The notes below the pieces were generated by a model. It was not told the DNA's origin. It saw only the letters and a program-made list of their open reading frames with translations, and searched no databases. From Flavobacterium fragile (GTDB lineage Bacteria; Bacteroidota; Bacteroidia; Flavobacteriales; Flavobacteriaceae), in NCBI RefSeq assembly GCF_023634865.1, contig NZ_JAMLJN010000003.1, positions 186,001 to 250,000 on the forward strand: DNA of 64,000 nucleotides. Reading direction: 5' to 3'. A program made the translations under genes and the position numbers. Below, in pieces: positions 25,771 through 34,398 of this stretch (position 1 is its first letter; each line of letters starts with the position of its first letter).

Positions 25771-26532
25771 ATGGCAATTAGTGGTTTAGTTATTACGTTT
25801 AATGAAGAAAAAAACATTGGAAAATGCATTGATGCTTTGTTTGAAGTATGTGATGAAGTTATCATTGTCGATTCGTTAAGTACTGATAATACTGTGAAAA
25901 TTGCCGAAGAAAAAGGAGCAAAAGTAATTTCTCAAAAATTTCTTGGCGATGGTCCACAACGCACACACGGATTGCCATTTTGCAAAAACGATTGGATTTT
26001 GAATTTAGATGCTGACGAATTTTTAGATAAAGATGCCAAAGAATTTATCTTAAAAGGGAAATATTTAGAAGGGAATTACGATGCTTTTTCGTTTCGAGTT
26101 AAAAACTTTTTAGCCGATGAATTAATCGATTTTTCAGGTTGGTATCCCGATCATAAAGTGCGTTTTTTTAATAAGAAAACTGCAAAACCTTCCGAAGCTA
26201 AAGTGCATCAAAAAATTGAAACTACTAACGAGAAAAAAGTAGCCGTTCATATTTTACATTACGGTTGGGAATCTTTTGAGCAAATTATAGCAAAGAAAAA
26301 CCAATATTCTACTTGGCATGCCCAACAACTTTTTGATCAAGGAAAAAGAGTAGGAGCTATGAAACCTGTGATTAATGGATTAATTGCTTTTATTAGATGT
26401 TATTTCTTCAAAAAAGGCATTTTCAACGGCATTGATGGAATTACAATCGCTTTAATCCAAGGATTTTTCTCGCACATGAAATACGCCAAATTACTGAAAT
26501 TACAACGTCAAGAAAAATTATTGAAGCGTTAG
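25771..26532 (+). CDS. Glycosyltransferase family 2, WaaE/KdtX type
   Basis: 253 residues. MAISGLVITFNEEKNIGKCI, IIVDSLSTDNT and NLDADEF (D-x-D at about 73-75) are typical of the LPS-core beta-glucosyltransferase branch (WaaE/KdtX). GDGPQRTHG (54-62) matches its acceptor-loop signature. Near the C-terminus a hydrophobic/amphipathic stretch suggests membrane association. Its 3' end overlaps the convergent LTA-synthase-like gene by 15 nt. Confidence 0.9.
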   Translation: MAISGLVITFNEEKNIGKCIDALFEVCDEVIIVDSLSTDNTVKIAEEKGAKVISQKFLGDGPQRTHGLPFCKNDWILNLDADEFLDKDAKEFILKGKYLEGNYDAFSFRVKNFLADELIDFSGWYPDHKVRFFNKKTAKPSEAKVHQKIETTNEKKVAVHILHYGWESFEQIIAKKNQYSTWHAQQLFDQGKRVGAMKPVINGLIAFIRCYFFKKGIFNGIDGITIALIQGFFSHMKYAKLLKLQRQEKLLKR

Positions 26533-28386
26533 TTTATTTTCAATCATTCGCTCGTTAAACGATTGAATATACGCTTTTATGAACGTTTCCATTTCGGTTG
26601 CTTTTGCTTTTTCGGTTTTGATTAAATTGGTTTTTAATAATTCATCTTTCTTGAAATTATATAATCCTAACGATTTTTTTCCATCAAAAGCTAAGTAATA
26701 ATCACCTGAAATATAATGGTAAATGTTGTCTAAATAATACACTACAAAATCTTTTTCAGATTGATACGATTTACCATATGTAATCATTTTACTATCGATA
26801 TTCAAATAATCAATAATCGATGGCATAATGTCAATTTGTTGTAAATTCTTTAGATTTTTTCCAACCATAGAAGGATTTGAAGGATCAAAGAATAATATCG
26901 GTACTCTAAATTTCCCAACATTTGTTTTGAATTTTTTCTCAGTAGGTTCTGATGAAGTATGATCTGCCGTGATTACAAACAAAGTATTCTTGTACCATTC
27001 TTGTTGTGAAGCCGTTTCAAAAAAACGTTTCAAAGCATAATCAGAATAAGCAATACTTTCATGAATTTTAGCGTTACCTTTTGGGAATTTTCCTTTGTAT
27101 TTTTCGGGAACTATGTAAGGATTGTGAGATGAAATGGTGAAAATTGTACTAAAAAAAGGTTGTTTAAATTCGGTCATTTTACCTGAAAAATATTGCATAA
27201 ATTCCTCGTCAAAAATGCCCCATCTTCCGTCAAATGCTTCTGGACCAACGTATTCATTCTTTCCAAAATAATTATCAAAACCCGCCACTTTACAATATTG
27301 ATCAAAATTCTGACTTCCGTTAAAAGCACCATGAAAAAACGCAGTTTGATATCCGTTATCTTTTAAAATTTTTGGCAAACCATACACTTCGTTAATCGAA
27401 TAACTTGACGTAATTAATGAAGTATTCATCAAACTAGGGATACTCGAAAGCGTAGAAGGAACAGCATCTATTGATAGTTTTCCGTTGGCAAAACCATTTT
27501 CAAAAAATAAAGATTTTTCAATTAATCCATCCAGAAAAGGCGTTTGTCCGCGTTGGATATTTTCTCGTCCAAAACTTTCTAAAATTATAATTACTACATT
27601 TTTTTTGTTTGGATTTTCAGTTGAAGTAATTTCCGTAATTGGATTGAAAATTTGATTTAATTCGGTTTCTGAAAAGTATTTTGGAGATTCTAAAGTTTCT
27701 TTTTTGCCAAGGGTTTTTAAGATACAAAAAGGCGTATTTAAAACTAACGCAGATTGATTGATAGAACCATAATTTACTGCATCCACAATTTTAATTGGTT
27801 TTTTTTGTACACCACCACGGCCTAACAGGAAAACAAATCCCATTAAAAGCACAAACATGCCATATTGTTTCGCTATTTGTGACCAATTTGCACTTTGTTC
27901 GGTTGCAGGTTTTAAATTTGGAGTTGCTTTCCAGAATAGTATTCCTAAAACAAATGCAAGAAGTGGTAAATACCAAAATTCAATTAAGAAGGAAAAGATT
28001 AATCCGCCAATTTCATTTTCCATTCCGCTTGCGGTAATCATGCCAAAAGTACTTCTTCTGCCGGTGAATTTGTAATATTCGAAATCAACAAAATTGGTTA
28101 AAATGAATATCAAATTAACTGCAAAGAATCCAGTTTTCAAATACTTTTGGTAGTTAGGTTTGTATTTAAAATTACCAGGAAGAAAATGTAAAAGTGCAAA
28201 AATTAAATTGATGTAGGCAATAGCCGATAAATCAAAATGAATACCGCCTAAAAAGCCTTTAGCAGAAATGTTTTCAAAAGCATTTCGATTGAAAAAGTAA
28301 AACAACAAACGACAAATTTGGTAAATAAAAAGAACTACAAAAAAACGCTTGAAAAATAGTTTTACACTGCTAAAATAGTTTGACAT
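26518..28386 (-). CDS. LTA synthase-family sulfatase-fold phosphotransferase
   Basis: 622 residues from the ATG at 28386 (MSNYFSSVKLFFKRFFVVLF); an in-frame start at 28404 would overlap the promoter. Five hydrophobic segments in the first 200 residues are followed by an extracytoplasmic alkaline-phosphatase/sulfatase domain (about 245-540). Metal-site pieces: IIILESFGRENI, a nucleophile region GKLSIDAVPST, AFFHGAFNGS, SSHNPYIVP and TADHTSS. The family transfers phosphoglycerol or phosphoethanolamine from phospholipid onto a glycan. Gram-negative members decorate LPS or periplasmic glycans, which fits this cluster; exact group unknown. Confidence 0.88.
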   Translation of the reverse strand: MSNYFSSVKLFFKRFFVVLFIYQICRLLFYFFNRNAFENISAKGFLGGIHFDLSAIAYINLIFALLHFLPGNFKYKPNYQKYLKTGFFAVNLIFILTNFVDFEYYKFTGRRSTFGMITASGMENEIGGLIFSFLIEFWYLPLLAFVLGILFWKATPNLKPATEQSANWSQIAKQYGMFVLLMGFVFLLGRGGVQKKPIKIVDAVNYGSINQSALVLNTPFCILKTLGKKETLESPKYFSETELNQIFNPITEITSTENPNKKNVVIIILESFGRENIQRGQTPFLDGLIEKSLFFENGFANGKLSIDAVPSTLSSIPSLMNTSLITSSYSINEVYGLPKILKDNGYQTAFFHGAFNGSQNFDQYCKVAGFDNYFGKNEYVGPEAFDGRWGIFDEEFMQYFSGKMTEFKQPFFSTIFTISSHNPYIVPEKYKGKFPKGNAKIHESIAYSDYALKRFFETASQQEWYKNTLFVITADHTSSEPTEKKFKTNVGKFRVPILFFDPSNPSMVGKNLKNLQQIDIMPSIIDYLNIDSKMITYGKSYQSEKDFVVYYLDNIYHYISGDYYLAFDGKKSLGLYNFKKDELLKTNLIKTEKAKATEMETFIKAYIQSFNERMIENKLTLQ

Positions 28387-28401
28387 AAGGGTAATTTTCA
28401 A

Positions 28402-28431
28402 CAAAATTAACCATTCATATAAAATTTACAA
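28402..28431 (-). promoter_or_regulatory. Promoter of the LTA-synthase-like gene
   Basis: Minus strand TTG (28431-28429), 19-nt spacer, TAATTTTG (28409-28402): consensus, 16 nt from the chosen ATG. Confidence 0.6.
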
Positions 28432-28464
28432 TTTATTTACGTTTATTTTACTTTTGATTTAAAA

Positions 28465-28507
28465 CAAAAATTCCAATTCGCGCATGTTTTATCGCAAATT
28501 GGAATTT
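28465..28507 (-). terminator. Terminator after dapD
   Basis: AAATTCCAATT (28468-28478) pairs with AATTGGAATTT (28497-28507), with an inner CGCG/CGC extension, and is followed on the minus strand by a T-rich stretch. Confidence 0.75.
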
Positions 28508-28530
28508 GAATAATTTTATAAGGATTTTAT

Positions 28531-29346
28531 TTAAACGGCTACGTTGTATTCTCTTAATGCATCATTTAGAGAAGTTTTTAAATCTGTTGAAGGTTTTCTT
28601 TGTCCAATGATTATCGCGCAAGGTACTTGATAATCTCCCGCTGGGAATTTCTTTGTATAGCTTCCAGGAATTACTACCGAACGAGCAGGAACAACACCTT
28701 TATATTCGATAGGCTCATCACCTGTTACATCAATAATTTTTGTAGAACCTGTCAAACACACATTAGCACCTAGAACCGCTTCTTTTCCAACGTGAACTCC
28801 TTCAACCACAATACATCTTGAACCTATGAAAGCGCCATCTTCAATAATTACTGGAGCGGCTTGTAAGGGTTCTAAAACACCACCAATTCCAACGCCTCCA
28901 GAAAGATGAACATGCTTACCAATTTGCGCACAACTTCCTACGGTTGCCCAAGTATCTACCATCGTACCTTCATCTACATAAGCACCAATGTTTACATAAC
29001 TAGGCATCAAAATTACTCCTGAAGAAATATAAGCACCATATCTTGCCACAGCATTTGGAACTACACGAATACCTTTTTCAGCATAATTACGTTTTAGTAA
29101 CATTTTATCGTGATATTCAAAAATACCCGATTCCCAAGTTTCCATTTTTTGAATTGGGAAGTACATTACCACGGCTTTTTTTACCCATTCGTTAACTTGC
29201 CACCCGTTTTCAACTGGTTCAGCTACACGAAGTTTTCCGCTATCTAATAATTCGATAACTTCTCTAATGGCTTTTTGAGCAGTTTCTTCTTGTAATAAAG
29301 CACGATTTTCCCATGCTTGTTCTATTGTTGCTTGTAAATTGGTCAT
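28531..29346 (-). CDS. dapD: 2,3,4,5-tetrahydropyridine-2,6-dicarboxylate N-succinyltransferase
   Basis: 271 residues from the ATG at 29346 (MTNLQATIEQAWENR), close to the E. coli enzyme. It succinylates tetrahydrodipicolinate from succinyl-CoA in the succinylase branch of lysine/diaminopimelate synthesis. A left-handed beta-helix of hexapeptide repeats is visible from about residue 105 (GVILMPSYVNIGAYVDEGTM) to 215, with VNIGAYVDEGTMVDTWATVG as the active-site stretch. Alone in its transcription unit, with TATCTTTG at 29374-29367 as a probable -7. The only other pathway-like neighbour using a succinyl donor may be the arginine operon. Confidence 0.96.
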   Translation of the reverse strand: MTNLQATIEQAWENRALLQEETAQKAIREVIELLDSGKLRVAEPVENGWQVNEWVKKAVVMYFPIQKMETWESGIFEYHDKMLLKRNYAEKGIRVVPNAVARYGAYISSGVILMPSYVNIGAYVDEGTMVDTWATVGSCAQIGKHVHLSGGVGIGGVLEPLQAAPVIIEDGAFIGSRCIVVEGVHVGKEAVLGANVCLTGSTKIIDVTGDEPIEYKGVVPARSVVIPGSYTKKFPAGDYQVPCAIIIGQRKPSTDLKTSLNDALREYNVAV

Positions 29347-29451
29347 GTTTTTCAAAATTTGAATAGCAAAGATACTATTTTATGATTTTTGGAATTGTTT
29401 TTGATTCATAAAATTTGTAAATTTATAGAAATCACAAAATAGAGTATTATC

Positions 29452-30300
29452 ATGAAAAAAAGTTTTTTAAGTTTAGCAATAATTGCATCAACATTAACAT
29501 CATGTAAAAATGATTCGAAAAAACAAGAAGGAACAATTCCAATGGATTCAACAACAGTTCAAATTGATCATCATAATGCAAAAATAAGTTTGGATTACAT
29601 TGGAACATACAAAGGAAGTTTACCTTGTGCCGATTGTGAGGCTATTGAAACTACAATTTCATTGACAGAAGATTCGTATGTAAAGGAAATAGTTTATAAA
29701 GGAAAATCTAAAGAAGTTTTTAAAGAGACAGGAACATATACTTGGAATGAAGCTGGAAATACCATTACACTTTCGGGTTCAGCTGCACCAAATCAATATT
29801 TTGTGGGTGAAAATGTATTATTTCATTTAGATGTTGATGAAAAACGCATTGAAGGTGATTTAGCTTCAAAATACAAATTATCAAGAATTGAAATTTCGGA
29901 ACCAATTGCTCCAGCTCAAAAAGAAGAAACAAAAACCAAAGAAGTTACTAAAGTTGAATTGAAAAATTCAAAATGGAGTTTGTTGAAATTATACGGAAAA
30001 ACTATCGAAAAGAATAAAGATAGTAAAAGAGAATTTGGAATTACTTTTAATCCTGATGGACGATTTTCAGCTTTTGCAGGTTGTAATAATATGATGGGAA
30101 GCTATAAATTAAAAGAAGAGGTTAGTCGTATCGAATTCTCAAAAGTAGCTTCCACCATGATGGCTTGTGAAGATATGGTAACCGAACAAGAACTAGCTAA
30201 AGTTTTAGAAATGGCTGATAATTATAATTTTGATGGTAAAACTTTAAAATTAAACAAAGCTAGAATGGCAACATTAGCCGAATTTGAAATTATTAAGTAA
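29452..30300 (+). CDS. NlpE-like and META-domain fusion lipoprotein
   Basis: 282 residues with lipobox LTSC (Cys18). Residues about 48-145 form an NlpE-N-like domain (GTYKGSLPCADCEAIETTIS, with the CxxC of copper-resistance/envelope-stress lipoproteins). After a Lys/Glu linker, residues about 172-282 form a META/HslJ domain (NSKWSLLKLYGK, FAGCNNMMGSYKL and MMACEDMVTEQEL). Both domains occur in envelope stress and heat-resistance proteins. The fusion suggests a sensor or chaperone at the outer membrane. It is followed by ruvX, whose promoter lies inside its last codons. Confidence 0.88.
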   Translation: MKKSFLSLAIIASTLTSCKNDSKKQEGTIPMDSTTVQIDHHNAKISLDYIGTYKGSLPCADCEAIETTISLTEDSYVKEIVYKGKSKEVFKETGTYTWNEAGNTITLSGSAAPNQYFVGENVLFHLDVDEKRIEGDLASKYKLSRIEISEPIAPAQKEETKTKEVTKVELKNSKWSLLKLYGKTIEKNKDSKREFGITFNPDGRFSAFAGCNNMMGSYKLKEEVSRIEFSKVASTMMACEDMVTEQELAKVLEMADNYNFDGKTLKLNKARMATLAEFEIIK

Positions 30301-30315
30301 TTGAATGTATATTTG
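30284..30315 (+). promoter_or_regulatory. Promoter of ruvX
   Basis: TTG (30284-30286), 21-nt spacer, TATATTTG (30308-30315). The -33 lies within the coding end of the NlpE/META gene; the ATG follows 16 nt after the -7. Confidence 0.6.
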
Positions 30316-30331
30316 TTCAAAATAATCAACA

Positions 30332-30742
30332 ATGCGAATTTTAGCCATAGATTACGGAATCAAACGAACAGGAATTGCCGTTACTGATGAAATGCAGATG
30401 ATTGCTTTTGGGCTAACTACCATTTCGTCGGAAACAGCGATTGCTTTTTTAAAAGACTATTTCTTGAAAGAGAAAGTAGAACGAGTTATTATTGGCGAAC
30501 CCAAGCAAATGGATGGAACGCCATCTCAAAGTGCCGAAATCATCAATGCTTTTGTGGTGAAATTTCAATCAGCTTTTCCTGATATGCCGGTGGATAGAGT
30601 AGATGAACGATTTACTTCTAAAATGGCGTTTCAAACGATGATTGATAGTGGTTTAAAAAAGAAACAACGTCAAAATAAGGCTTTAGTTGACGAAATTGCT
30701 GCCACCATTATGCTTCAAGATTATTTACATTATAAAAAATAA
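30332..30742 (+). CDS. ruvX: RuvX/YqgF-family nuclease (16S pre-rRNA processing / Holliday junction resolvase-like)
   Basis: 136 residues, RNase H-like fold. MRILAIDYGIKRTGIAVTDE carries the first catalytic Asp (D6); EPKQMDGTPSQSA and VDERFTSKMA complete the family motifs, and LVDEIAATIMLQDYL holds the last acidic residue. YqgF matures the 5' end of 16S rRNA in E. coli. Size is normal. Confidence 0.94.
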   Translation: MRILAIDYGIKRTGIAVTDEMQMIAFGLTTISSETAIAFLKDYFLKEKVERVIIGEPKQMDGTPSQSAEIINAFVVKFQSAFPDMPVDRVDERFTSKMAFQTMIDSGLKKKQRQNKALVDEIAATIMLQDYLHYKK

Positions 30743-30772
30743 TTGTATATTTATTTTCAATTTTACTACTGA

Positions 30773-31249
30773 ATGAAACATCAATTAGACGCCAAAGACC
30801 AAGCTATTTTAGAAATTTTACAACAAGATTCCACAATTTCGGTGAAAGAAATAGGAGAACGTGTTGGGCTTTCGTTTACTCCAACTTATGAGCGTATCAA
30901 AAATTTGGAAAAAAACCAAGTGATTACAAAGTATGTGGCGCTAGTAGATCGTTTTAAAATTGGTGTTCAAATCGTGGTGTATTGTAACGTTACTTTGAAA
31001 GAACAATCTAAGGCTGCTCTTGATGCTTTTGAACAAACCATAATTGCTATTCCTCAAGTTCAAGAAGTGATTAGTTTGTCTGGAAATTACGATTATATGC
31101 TAAAAATCATTGCAGAGGATATTACATCGTACAATGATTTTGTGGTAAATGTGATTTCAAATATTCCTAATATTGGACAATATCACAGCAGTATCGTTTT
31201 GAATGAAGCAAAGAAAGAAACAGCTTATATGCTGCCAAAAGGGAATTAA
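30773..31249 (+). CDS. Lrp/AsnC-family transcriptional regulator
   Basis: 158 residues. N-terminal helix-turn-helix (AKDQAILEILQQDSTISVKE and RVGLSFTPTYERIKNLEK, about 6-50) and C-terminal RAM/AsnC ligand domain (about 65-148) with LSGNYDYMLKIIAED. Lrp-type proteins sense amino acids and act as dimers of dimers or octamers. It is convergent with argH, with a 4-nt overlap of the stop codons, and might control the arginine operon, whose promoter has two palindromes, but this is only positional. Confidence 0.92.
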   Translation: MKHQLDAKDQAILEILQQDSTISVKEIGERVGLSFTPTYERIKNLEKNQVITKYVALVDRFKIGVQIVVYCNVTLKEQSKAALDAFEQTIIAIPQVQEVISLSGNYDYMLKIIAEDITSYNDFVVNVISNIPNIGQYHSSIVLNEAKKETAYMLPKGN

Positions 31250-32556
31250 TTAAATTTAGCTATTACTCTTTTAAAAGCTTCTTCTATTAGTTCATTTCTA
31301 AGATTTCCAATACTACCTTCATGGGTGTGATTCACTTCGTGATTTGGGATAAAATCTTGATTTTCAATTGCTATTCCAATGTTTTTATAAGCATCTCTAA
31401 ACGGAATTCCCTCTAAAACTTGCTGGTTTACACTTTCTACACTAAACATATAATTGTATTTAGCATCTTTTACGATATCTTTCTTAACTTCAATGTGTTG
31501 CAACATAAATTGTAGCATTTCAAGACATTCTTTCAAAGATTGAATCGCTGGAAATAAAGCCTCTTTTGTCAATTGAACATCTCTGTGATAACCTGAAGGC
31601 AGATTGTTTGTAAGTATAATTAATTCGTTAGGTAAGGCTTGAATTCGATTGCATCTTGCTCTCATAATTTCAAAAACATCCGGATTTTTCTTGTGAGGCA
31701 TAATACTACTTCCCGTTGTCAAAGTATCCGGAAAAGAAATAAAACCGAAATTTTGATTCAAATACAAACACATGTCATACGACAATTTACTAATGGTTCC
31801 CGCCAAACCTGCTATTGCCATTGCTATAACTTTTTCTGATTTTCCTCTAGTCATTTGAGCGTAAACCGAATTGACATTTAATGCTCCAAACCCTAACAAT
31901 TCAGTTGTTAACGTTCTATTTAATGGAAATGAAGTTCCGTAGCCAGCACCTGAACCTAATGGATTTTTATTGATAATATTGTGGCTTGCCAATAGCAATT
32001 CTAAATCATCTACTAAACTTTCAGCATATGCGCCAAACCATAATCCAAACGAAGAAGGCATAGCAATTTGCAAATGTGTATAACCCGGAAGTAATACCTC
32101 TTTATGTTGGTTGCTCAACTGAATTAATGACGAAAAAACAGCTTCAATAAGTGATTTGATATCTAAAATTTCAGCTTTTAAATACAATTTTAAATCGGTC
32201 AGAACTTGGTCATTTCTCGAGCGACCACTGTGAATTTTCTTTCCAATCTCCCCAATTCGTTGAATCAATAAATGTTCTACTTGTGAATGCACATCTTCAA
32301 TTCCAGATTCAATTACAAATTGATTTTGTTTGATTTCTTCTAAAATTTTTTGAAGTTCGATTTCAATGAGAAGCCATTCATCCGTTTTTAATAGATGGAT
32401 GGAATGCAACATTTCGCAATGGGCTAATGATCCCAAAACATCGAATTTAGCTAGAGCATAATCAAATTGGACATCATTTCCAACGGTAAATTTTTCTACT
32501 ATTTCAGTGTGATGTGCGTTTTCACTTGCTTTTTTTTGCCATATTTTTTCTACCAT
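31246..32556 (-). CDS. argH: Argininosuccinate lyase
   Basis: 436 residues; splits argininosuccinate into arginine and fumarate. Fumarase/aspartase superfamily signature GSSIMPHKKNP (282-292) is intact, with HSGRSRND (109-116) and THLQIAMP (160-167). It is the last gene of the arginine operon, 2 nt after the M20 peptidase gene. No terminator is visible before the convergent Lrp gene, so the two transcripts probably overlap. Confidence 0.96.
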   Translation of the reverse strand: MVEKIWQKKASENAHHTEIVEKFTVGNDVQFDYALAKFDVLGSLAHCEMLHSIHLLKTDEWLLIEIELQKILEEIKQNQFVIESGIEDVHSQVEHLLIQRIGEIGKKIHSGRSRNDQVLTDLKLYLKAEILDIKSLIEAVFSSLIQLSNQHKEVLLPGYTHLQIAMPSSFGLWFGAYAESLVDDLELLLASHNIINKNPLGSGAGYGTSFPLNRTLTTELLGFGALNVNSVYAQMTRGKSEKVIAMAIAGLAGTISKLSYDMCLYLNQNFGFISFPDTLTTGSSIMPHKKNPDVFEIMRARCNRIQALPNELIILTNNLPSGYHRDVQLTKEALFPAIQSLKECLEMLQFMLQHIEVKKDIVKDAKYNYMFSVESVNQQVLEGIPFRDAYKNIGIAIENQDFIPNHEVNHTHEGSIGNLRNELIEEAFKRVIAKFN

Positions 32557-32558
32557 AA

Positions 32559-33629
32559 CTATAGTATTTGGGTTAAAACGGAATGGTAAATTTGAATTGC
32601 CTCTTTAATTTCTTGTACGTAAATAAATTCATCACTGCTGTGCGAACGTGTTGATAATCCGGGCCCCATTTTTAGAGAAGGACAAGGAATTACCGCTTGG
32701 TCTGATGAGGTTGGCGAACCGTAATAGGTTCTTCCTATTTTTATTCCAGCTTGTACAAAAGGATGTGACAGCGGAATTGAGGAGGAATTCAGTCTTAAGG
32801 AACGTGGAGTTACCTCACTTTTAATGTTTTGTTGGATGATGTTGAAAATTTCAGTGTTGGAATACATTTCAGTAGTTCGAATATCTACGGTAAACTGACA
32901 AGAATCGGGAACTACATTGTGTTGTGTACCACTATTGATAATAGTAACCGTCATTTTTATTTCGCCTAATAAATCCGAAACTTTATCAAATTTATAGGTG
33001 TTAAACCATTGAATATCTTCAATTGCATTCAAAATCGCATTATTATGGTTCGGATGTGCGGCATGTGAAGACGTTCCTTTAGCCACACAATCTAAAACCA
33101 ATAATCCTTTTTCGGCTATAGCCAAATTCATTTCGGTAGGTTCACCTACAATCGCAAAATCAATAGAACCAAGTTTTTTAAAGATGGATTCGATTCCGTT
33201 TACACCCGAAATCTCTTCTTCAGCAGTAGCGGCTAAAACTAAATTGTAGTTTAAGTTTTCTTTATCGTAAAAATGAATAAAAGTAGCGATTAGACTTACT
33301 AAACAACCACCAGCATCGTTACTGCCTAAACCATATAATTTTCCGTCTTTTTCAATTGGTTCAAAAGGATTTAGGGTATAACTTGCATTCGGTTTTACCG
33401 TATCGTGATGTGAATTTAGCAGAATAGTTGGTTTGGATGCATCATAAAATTTATTGAATGCCCACACGTTATTCATTTCTCGATACGTCGGAATGTTATA
33501 TGTTACAAAGAAATTTTCTATACAATCCGCTGTTTTATCTTCACTTTTACTGAACGAAGGAATCGAAATTAATGCTTTCAATAATTTGTAAACCGACTCA
33601 AAAAGATGATGTAATTCTTGTTCCTTCAT
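32559..33629 (-). CDS. argE: M20-family N-acylcitrulline/N-acylornithine deacylase
   Basis: 356-residue di-zinc amidohydrolase of the ArgE/DapE group. Metal-binding region NSHHDTVKP (72-80) and GSNDAGGC, base region AATAEEEISGVNG and VGEPTEMNLA; the dimerisation domain follows. Because the operon's carbamoyltransferase is of the ArgF' type, the expected substrate is N-acylcitrulline rather than N-acetylornithine. The start at 33629 overlaps the end of argB by 32 nt; the next Met in frame is about 50 residues in, so the overlap is probably real and implies coupled translation. Confidence 0.9.
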   Translation of the reverse strand: MKEQELHHLFESVYKLLKALISIPSFSKSEDKTADCIENFFVTYNIPTYREMNNVWAFNKFYDASKPTILLNSHHDTVKPNASYTLNPFEPIEKDGKLYGLGSNDAGGCLVSLIATFIHFYDKENLNYNLVLAATAEEEISGVNGIESIFKKLGSIDFAIVGEPTEMNLAIAEKGLLVLDCVAKGTSSHAAHPNHNNAILNAIEDIQWFNTYKFDKVSDLLGEIKMTVTIINSGTQHNVVPDSCQFTVDIRTTEMYSNTEIFNIIQQNIKSEVTPRSLRLNSSSIPLSHPFVQAGIKIGRTYYGSPTSSDQAVIPCPSLKMGPGLSTRSHSSDEFIYVQEIKEAIQIYHSVLTQIL

Positions 33630-34398
33630 GTGAATTGTTTTTTATAAAATGAGCAAAGTTTTCTGAAGAAGTAATCCCAATTTCTTTCACTCCATTTGCC
33701 AAAGCCTCAAATGCATTTTTAATTTTTGGAACCATTCCTTTGTTAATAATTCCTTGTTCTTTTAATTTTTGAAACGTTTCCCAATCTAAGTTTTTAATAA
33801 CTGAATTTTCCTCTTCGGGATTCGATAAAACGCCATTTTTTTCAAAGCAATACGTCAATTTTACATGAAATGAAGTTGCCAAAGCCGAAGCCAAAACACT
33901 CGCAATAGTATCGGCATTTGTATTTAATAATTGACCTTGTTTATCGTGAGTAATAGCGCAGATTACCGGTTTTAATCCATTTTGAAGTAGCAACTCTAAG
34001 AAGTCTGAATTAACATTTTCAATTGAAATATCACCCACAAATCCGAAATCGATTTCCTGATGAATTCGTTTTGTTGCCGTAATTAAATTTCCATCAGTTC
34101 CAGATAAACCTATACTATTAATTTTGTGTTTTTGAAGTTTCGTAACTATATTTTTGTTGATGTAACCCGCATAAACCATGGTCGCAATTTTCAAAGTTTC
34201 GGCATCTGTAATTCTTCTGCCTTCAATTAATTGTTGTGGGATATTTAGTTTTTCAGCCAAATCAGTTGCTAATTTTCCACCGCCATGAACTAGAATAAAA
34301 GGTTCGTTTAAACTCGCAAGCGATTGGATGAAATCATTTAATTTTGATTCATCATCGATAACGTTGCCGCCAATTTTTATTACATTAAGCGTTTTCAT
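33598..34398 (-). CDS. argB: N-acylglutamate kinase
   Basis: 266 residues from the ATG at 34398 (MKTLNVIKIGGNVID); a longer form from 34437 is rejected because it reads through argF'. Amino-acid kinase fold: KIGGN (8-12), VHGGGK (37-42) and a C-terminal NKGMVPKI segment. Phosphorylates N-acylglutamate; acetyl versus succinyl specificity cannot be read here. Overlaps the end of argF' by 14 nt. Confidence 0.94.
   Translation of the reverse strand: MKTLNVIKIGGNVIDDESKLNDFIQSLASLNEPFILVHGGGKLATDLAEKLNIPQQLIEGRRITDAETLKIATMVYAGYINKNIVTKLQKHKINSIGLSGTDGNLITATKRIHQEIDFGFVGDISIENVNSDFLELLLQNGLKPVICAITHDKQGQLLNTNADTIASVLASALATSFHVKLTYCFEKNGVLSNPEEENSVIKNLDWETFQKLKEQGIINKGMVPKIKNAFEALANGVKEIGITSSENFAHFIKNNSHEGTRITSSF

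Noticed and set aside
20958..28386. Capsule or O-antigen island with flippase/polymerase
   Set aside because: No Wzx, Wzy or ABC exporter is present; the set fits core synthesis better.
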